This document shows, piece after piece, positions 56,791-64,000 of a stretch of 64,000 nt of DNA. This DNA comes from Armillaria gallica (taxonomy: Eukaryota > Basidiomycota > Agaricomycetes > Agaricales > Physalacriaceae). The notes under the pieces are model-generated. The model saw nothing but the letters and a program-made list of their open reading frames with translations, was not told the DNA's origin and did no database searches. Where the stretch lies: the NCBI GenBank assembly GCA_037576215.1, contig JBANDB010000006.1, forward strand, positions 5,208,001 to 5,272,000, given 5' to 3'. The position numbers and the translations under genes are program-made. Each line of letters opens with the position of its first letter. The stretch's first letter is position 1.

Positions 56791-59700
56791 GGCGTGGCCA
56801 GCCAGTGTTCAGACGAAAAGACGAAGCGGGTGGCATATTGCTGATATTTAAAACGGAAGAGATGTACGGTCTCGGAGGAGGAGTAAATCTAAGGACGTGA
56901 TCTAACGTGATCTCAGGACGTGGCTGCATTTCCGCTTAGAGACAAACAGGGGATCCGTCGAGGGTCACCACGGCTTGGGCCACCCCCAATTTGGAACCAG
57001 AGCGCCTCACCACTTATTCTTTTTTCCAATCAAATTCCATCAAATTCCGTCAAATCCTAAATTCATCCTCAACAATTCAGACACTTAAGCATCTACACGT
57101 GACTCGGCACACCCGGCACAGGGGACTCCCCAGGGATTCCCCATAGCCTTACCCTTAACTCATGTCTTGGTCGCTCCTTTTATGGCGTCCTTATCCTCCT
57201 ATTCTCCCACGCTCCTATTATTTTCGCATTTTATATTCGTCTTTTATTCCCCATTATTCCCTTTTTCTTTTCTTTTGCCTTCCTCTCGCCATCTCCCCAT
57301 TAGGCATGCTCGTCGTCGTCCTGTTCACCTCCGAATATACGCTCATCAGCCTCATCTTCTCTTCCTCTTCCTGTTGCTCATTGACACACGTCCTTTCCGG
57401 GTTTGTCCCCGTTTTCGTGGCTCGTCCCTATCCACAGCCGTAAATTCGTCCAGATCTCCTCCCTCCGCTAGATTTCATCCGGATCTTGTCTTGTTTTGCT
57501 CCTATGTTTTGACAATATTTTCTATTTCATCAGCTGCGCCAGTGTAGGCGCGATCATTCGTGGCGCACCACTACTAATCCCACCGTAATTTATTTCTTCC
57601 TCTTTCCAATTCTTTATGTACCCAAAGCCCAGACATTCTCGTATTTCCTACGAACCACCCCTACGCTTTCGGATAAAGCCAGTTCTTTTTCAGTACAGTC
57701 ACAATCCGTCAACGTAACAGCACCTTTGATTACACCTTGATTTCTGCCTTGAATCTGATTCGTACTGCTTTCTTTCAATCCGAGGACCATCAAACGCTAC
57801 GCCGTCACTATGCACAAATTCTTACACCGAAACCGTGTCAGCTAGCTCCATTTACGGTCAGGGGTGATCTATGCGGACCTTCGTATCCCAGCCCGTAAGA
57901 CATCTCAACCCGTCGTGGAGTACGAAAGGGTTGTCCTCCTAATCTTCGTCTATCATTCTCTGCATTCATTCCAATTAAGCCGCTACCGCGTTTCATTCCG
58001 AAGCCTACATTTTTCCGGCCATCCCTTAATCTTCTAACACCTGCACAGCTTATGGTTCGGTACACACGGCACAGGAAAAAACCAAACTCGGCATTCTCCC
58101 GCGTTGGCCCTGTTCGTCTTGCTGCTGTCAGATGGTGGCACAGAGCAAAAAGCTTCGAACAAAATACGCTGATTCAACGCTGTATTTTTTTTTTTCACAT
58201 CACAAGAAGGCCGTAACATAAGGACGGAGGTGTGCTGTTGGTTCAGCTGGGTCCGGAAAGTGTATACATCCGCTCGATCTAATCTATCCTTGCAAATATC
58301 AGTATCTCGCACCCACGATCAGACCATCGCAAGAACGTCCCATGCAACCCGGAGGTTTTGAAAGACGCGGTGCATTCCATACCAACGAAAATGGGGCGGC
58401 GCATATCAACTTTGAAAGCACTTTGCCATGGCGCCGAAGAGAAGACCAACTATCCAGTTAGTAGGTAAGTGAGAAGTGAAAAAGGCTTGTATCAACCGGA
58501 GCCGTCTTCGGTAAACACCGCCTAGGGCGATGAAAAAAATGGCTCGAGAGAGGACGAGCTACTTGGGATTCGCACAAGAAGCGTCGGCCCGATGCGTCTT
58601 TATTTGGGTTTATCAAATATTTATTTTCTAGGTATTTAAGCCACATTCCTCGTTAAGGTATGGACCTGAGATTATGTATGTAGGTGCCAATTTAGAAAAA
58701 TGATGCAGGGTTCATTATACATCCTCCCAGAGCCATATGAATCTGGATGTCTCTCATGGTCGTAGTGTTGTTAGCCTAGGGAATGTGCGCCCTTCGCCTA
58801 TTACTAGGATCGGATCCCGCAAATTATCCACATAATACTCGCGCTTTTCCCCAGTCGGGTGACAAAGGCCTGATCGCCGCCACATCTGATTTATTGGCCT
58901 ACGGAACGGAGTTTGAATATACCTACTTAAGATACCGTGCTTAATTTTCAGTTAACCGTGGCAAGATCCCGGCACCCTGATCTTCTACTAGGAGATTGGG
59001 TTGTAAACCGCATGGATGCCGTTGTACTGCAGGTGTTGTTATATAGGACTAAATCGCTGGGTTCTTTTGAAGAATCGACATTTCGGGACTATCAGCGTCC
59101 TCTCTATCAAATCAAAAAGGCGCTTCCGGGAGGCTAAGGGGATTATCATAATTGGGGCAAAATGGTTCAGTGGGTCGACGTGCAGGACATTGCAACGTTT
59201 CCGTGGACCGGTGGGTCGACCTTATGGGTTTGATTTACATATGACGGGACCGAGCGTGGGCGAGTAGTATCACCCATCTGGGAGGCCTCGGGTGACGCAG
59301 CTCGGTGTACAATTGGCATTTTCAGCGAACCAACGACAGAAGCAGTGTAACTAAAAGCCACTAGTAAGGGGCCGAGCGAAAATGAAAAGGTCAATGTCAA
59401 GGCACACACGCACAAAAGACGGAACGGGTGCAAAGCCCAAAGCCTGGCCAGACAAGCTTCAAATACTTTTCAGCAGACAGAAAACGGCATGACTTGCCAT
59501 ACATAGATTGATAGCAACTGAGTACCAAGGCGAAGACGTAGCATCAGAACACAACATGCGTGGGCCATCGAATTTTCGAACGAATGGAAAAATATATTAT
59601 ATTCAAATGCGTCCGATGATTGCGATGAATGTTGATGATTGTCGAACAGTCGATTCTTGTATTCGCTCTCTCCAATGGGAGAGACTGATCATCAACGAGG

Positions 59701-60596
59701 CCCCATCACCCAACCACCCGGCACCGTAGTACTTACATCCAGTCAAACCCGACGCACGCCCGAATATGTTGCCATCAAGCCCATCAAAAATTTTATGCCC
59801 TATTCTGGCCCTGCGATGGAAGGACGGGAACGCGGCACGTAAGTTTAAGGAACGAGCCACGAGCGGGAGAACGACAAATGGATTATTACTCTGGTAACGT
59901 ACTTGACGAATTCAAAACTTACGAAGGGTGTGGCTTCCACGTGGTGAGGGGTTAGACGTCTGGGCATAACAGCGTTCAACAGCCGGACCGACTAGCCGCG
60001 AGCCTCTGCCAAAGTGCTAGTGCGAAGAACGTGTGTGATGGATGCTAGTGCTGCTGTTACAAGTCAAAGTTGCTGTCCTTGTGCATTTTGAACGGTTGCC
60101 GGTATTATCCCCACGTATATTGCTATTCAAGGGTGCTTGATATTATTTTTCCAGGGGTACATATACTTACAACAAGTATCCTTCAATCACTGGTGATCCC
60201 CTCCCTCAGAATCCCGGTGTCAGTTACTGCTTAATACCCGGTTTCTAGGCCGTATTGGGATGCAGCAATCCCCCTTCTCGGATGGACGTCAATTGTGATG
60301 ATACGTACAATCAATCCAAGAACCGTCTGACGCATCTGCAACAAGCAGCCGCTGCGTAAATGTAAGAACCGCTGTTCCCGTAACATCGTTGCAGCCTAAG
60401 TCCTAGGGCCTTGCCTAGGGTCAATTTTTGAATGGATCTTCCCCATTGTATGTGTCAGCCACAAACCCAGAAATTCATCTCCGACTAGACACTGCACGCT
60501 GAGCATTGCCGGATATACCAAAAAGCAATTAAGACGTGAAGAGAACAAACGAGTATGTGTCCATTGAGATAATCGTAAAGCCGAATAATACCGTGA
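56791..60596. other. 3.8-kb intergenic region with a pyrimidine-rich tract
   Basis: It holds the cyclin upstream region and the far side of CHS7. From about 57165 to 57800 the plus strand is strongly C/T-rich, like the leader or promoter of an expressed fungal gene. The ATG that follows at 57811 opens only a few codons (MHKFLHRNR then a possible donor), and no downstream exon was convincing. Nothing else could be named. Confidence 0.4.
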
Positions 60597-61855
60597 TCAA
60601 TACCCTCCTCCCGCAGGAGGATACCCGCCTCTGTTATACCCGCCTCTTTGTTGATACAACTGCGCCCCACTCACTCCGCCCACTAAGGATGCTGGCTTGC
60701 CTGCGCCATACCCGTAATTATTATTGTTGTAACCGCCGTGGTAGTTACTGCCGCCGTCTTCTTCTGAGTAATCTCCGCTGGGTGCGGACGCATTGAGGAC
60801 CCAGGATAGCTAGATGAGAGAAGGGGGTCCTTGACCTCCCATACGGCCTGCTTGGAGCCCACTGAGAATTCGAGATCCTCGCGCTGTTAAATAGAGTTAA
60901 GCGATCGACAGTCAATGAAGTGCGGTAGATCGTGCTTACCGTTATACTATCCCAGTATTTGTACACCATCATCACGCTGAGTAAAACGCACAGCTCGGAG
61001 AAGAAAAGTCCATCGATGTAATGCTTGATGGCGTCACATATGGTCGTGCTAAAAGCGAAGAGGATGACCATGCCTACAACCCAGAAGCTGGTGCCGAATA
61101 CGATATCGCCAATCGGCCATCGGTCCTCTAGTGTGCGGAATACTAGAACTAGCTGGGAGACAATGTAGATCGCTACGCATATAACTGGCCACAATATGTA
61201 GATGATCCATAAGGGAAGAGTTTTGCTGTAAGAAAAGGAAGCGAAGGATTTGAACGTGGCGATTGCGATGAAGAAGGCAACGCCAAAAACGACGAGACAG
61301 GCTATGCGAAGGAACCACAATGAAAGGGGAGTTCCGTCTCAGCGAACTGGAAGCCGACAAAGGCGTTGATTAGGATACAGCAGTACGCGGAGGCGACGAG
61401 TCCTGTGTATACAGCAGCGAACCACTGCACAAAGGGGTTAGCAATATAAATTTGCATAGCACCGGCGTACGCACTGCATATACTGCGTTCGACGTCGGTA
61501 TAATGCCCGAATCCAAGAATATTCCCAACAGCTGTATAACGGCATACATCCAGAAGAAAAGGACAATTTCCTTTCTTCCGACTGCGGTGTATTTGCTGCG
61601 AATGTGGTAAATCATAATAGCGGTCATGATGATGGCGACGATGTGAATGAAGGATGTCGCTAAAAGCCATTGTCAGGTAAATGCGCAGCACACAGGTAGA
61701 CGGAACTGACATGGCTGGAAGATAAGTGTCCCTCCAACGTCCACATTGCGACTATAGCATGTCGGTACGATTCCTTGGTCAGTACCGACAAGTGGGCATA
61801 TAATGAGCGCTGCTGTTTCGCATAAGGAATCAAACGACCCGAATTTGAGTCCCAT
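60597..61855 (-). CDS. CHS7: Chitin synthase export chaperone Chs7
   Basis: Exons 61855-61711, 61659-61475, 61424-60940 and 60883-60597; introns are 50-57 bp. It starts [20 protein letters not shown] and continues [92 protein letters not shown] and [11 protein letters not shown]. It ends with a Gly/Tyr/Asn-rich tail ([31 protein letters not shown]). Seven hydrophobic segments and these motifs identify Chs7. In yeast Chs7 is an ER membrane protein that chaperones Chs3 out of the ER and so controls cell-wall chitin. Two net -1 frame changes interrupt it: about 61338 (FAE to DGTPLSLW) and about 60796 (YPGSS to NASAPSGDY). Both sides are perfectly conserved, so missing bases in the consensus are the likely reason. 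Confidence 0.92.
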
Positions 61856-64000
61856 CCCGGGATGAAGAGATAGTCACTAAGAGAAGACAGTAAGCTATGA
61901 ATGCTACAGGGCTGTCGAGGGCCGAAAGGAGTGGAAAGGCAAGCTCGACGTTCGTTGTGGGCGTTGTCGCCGTTGATGGAGCCGTGACGAACGTGACGGT
62001 CTCTATTTGCCTGTGTTTCCATTCGGCGCGCTTGCCGCCGGCAAGTTAATCTGCTTTGACAAATCCGAAAAATAAATCTCGAATCTGCTTATGGCAATGC
62101 AGCGCTCACGCAGCTGCGAATCGGGATCAACGCTTCAGAGGAGGCACTAATCGAGTTGCCAGAATACCTGATAAATGCAGGGTGATTTTTATTTATGCCA
62201 AAGTTCTCTGGTATCTCATCAATCGATTCCTACCTCAGTGACGAGTGTTCCCGGACCTTGGTAGATTAATCTGGATTGAATTTTCTTGATGCTGATTCAG
62301 AGTCCACAGAGAAATCTTTTTAGATGTTGTCATACGTACCAACGAACAAGCGCCATACAATAATAGCACAATGTCACGACATATTTTACAGCCAATGGTT
62401 GCACTAAGTTCCACAGCAACACAACCCTACTGGTGGAAGATACGTGAATGTGATTTAGAACACAACAGCATAGTATGATGACTTCAACAGCTCCTATTTC
62501 CGTCCCTGATGAACTACTATGAATTTGGTATGTCGCATGTCATGAATAACTGGAGCATCAGTTAGTCAAGAAAGTTCGGGAAAGCTATAATGGTGGTAAC
62601 ATGTAGTAAGTACCCTTCCAAAGAAAGCTTTTCCATGCAAGGAGGCCATCACACCCAGTGCCTAAATTTGTCGGAATAGCTGTCTTTATCACGGCATCGC
62701 AACTCACAATCTGATCAAACATTGTGCGAACAAACGATTCAAATTTCCAAAGGGAGGTGCGCTTTCAACGAAAGCAAAACTTGTTGGTGATGGTTTGCGT
62801 AGCACCAAGTAGTCCCGAAATGCGTCCAGTTGACTCAATTGCTAAGTTCGGCCTCGGCTTTCATATTATCCTCTACAGCAAATAACGGTTCATTCCGATC
62901 GTGGATCCAAGGTTTTCCAAGTCGAGATTGACCCTCCTCAACGGGATAGGTAATTCTTGGAAAACTACTGATACCGGATCTCCGCATATGTATTAAACGC
63001 CAACTTCCACGAAATCCACAGAAGCCGGGGTGTAAAGAGTCGGACTACCCACGGAAATGAGAGTTTCCGACCATGCGAGCCGCACTCAGCGTGGAAACGC
63101 ATGACCGAATCCGGCCAATTGGATTTATCCCCTCCCTGGCCGACATTTCGGAGTTTCTCCTGTCGGTCATCGTTGCTGTATAGGACGTTGAGCGCGGGGG
63201 AAACACCGCGTTTTTCTTCCCCCAAGCCTGGACTCTGATGTACAGCCTATAGAGTTGTGTCTTCAATTCGGCTCTTGTCAAGGTTCAGCCACATCCGCTT
63301 TTACGGTACGTTTGCGTAATCATCTACTAGGGCCACCTACGAATGCAATGCTTAGGAAATTTGCGGATCATGCGGTTTAACGTCGAAAATGCACTTGTCT
63401 GCGAAAATGTCTTTCTCCGAGCATTTATGGGGTGTTTACTCGGGTGTGTGTCCAATTGGCAGGTGCTATTCATTATTAAATCATATATAGAGTAAGTGTG
63501 CTACGAAGTCCATTCGTAGGTATATCACGGCGCTGGCTTATGTTGGTTGTCCCCCGCCCGCATGGCCTGTTTTTGAAATCATTGCTGCGAGCAGCGGCAT
63601 TTCTGGGCAACTTGAAGTAGGTCTCACCATTTCTTACGCTGACTCTTAATGCGCTGTTATCGCGGACCTTCTCAGCATCATCTTGTGACTCCTCCATGAC
63701 TATTCTATCCACGATCTTCATATGTCAATCTGCTGTGCCTTGACTGGATTCCTGTCGATCCACCCTGACCTGAAAGTGACGATATTGACGGTCTCTATAG
63801 ACGCCTTAGGCTGGTGGCACCCTACTGTTCGCTCGTGGAAAGAGTCGTAATATCTCTCGTCAACTGGTTCATATCCTCTTGATAACTCCAACGGGGAATC
63901 TTATTCTTTGTTCATTCTTGGTGATCCGGAGTCTAAGCGTCCGACGTCACTCCTACTTAACGTACTTTACATGGCGCATGTCTCCTCTCACTGTGACCCA
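61856..64000. other. Intergenic, no gene seen
   Basis: About 2.1 kb upstream of CHS7 to the window edge. The first part must include the CHS7 promoter. Several open frames of 60-120 codons exist but none shows a family, codon pattern or splice structure. Confidence 0.4.

Noticed and set aside
1..64000. CRISPR arrays, bacterial operons, plasmid or phage functions
   Set aside because: No spaced direct repeats or prokaryotic gene organisation; the spliced genes are fungal.

Overview
The window looks like genomic DNA of a mushroom-forming basidiomycete (Agaricomycetes). The signs are genes with many introns of about 45-65 bp, GT-AG junctions, coiled-coil/F-box and MYND-finger paralogs, a Tri5-like terpene synthase, and well-conserved fungal housekeeping genes (UTP18, SPO22/ZIP4, a Pho80-type cyclin, CHS7). 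There is no sign of bacterial operons, CRISPR arrays or an intact autonomous transposon.

Layout. 1-2594: 3' part of a GH71/99-like glycosidase gene with a long Pro/Tyr-rich tail. 2.6-46.4 kb: an accessory, rapidly turning-over region. It holds short terminal-inverted-repeat elements, two nearly identical tRNA-Val genes with different anticodons, F-box genes in several states of decay, four copies of one short-chain dehydrogenase (SDR) gene (three remnants, one nearly whole), a Tri5-like terpene synthase, a dead class 3 lipase, a C2H2 zinc-finger gene, and an ankyrin/MYND gene with a second copy of its promoter and start 3.7 kb away. The last 9 kb of this region (37.4-46.5 kb) shows nothing I can call. 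46.5-61.9 kb: a conserved block with UTP18 (+), SPO22/ZIP4 (-, convergent with UTP18), a small glycine-zipper membrane protein (+, only 80 bp from the ZIP4 start), a Pho80-family cyclin (-) and CHS7 (-). 61.9-64 kb: no gene recognised.

Working picture. The flanks encode ribosome biogenesis, meiosis, cyclin control and chitin-synthase export. The 44-kb middle is a gene-birth/gene-death zone fed by local duplication. A terpene synthase, a lipase relic and an SDR lie within about 6 kb and could be the remains of a small terpenoid locus, but no P450 or transporter is present.

Caution on breaks. UTP18 and CHS7 each contain two net -1 frameshifts although both are highly conserved genes. Some single-base indels here are therefore probably consensus errors, so single indels in the accessory genes should not by themselves be read as pseudogenisation. 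In-frame nonsense changes (TGA/TAG) and the SDR Tyr-to-Cys change are firmer.
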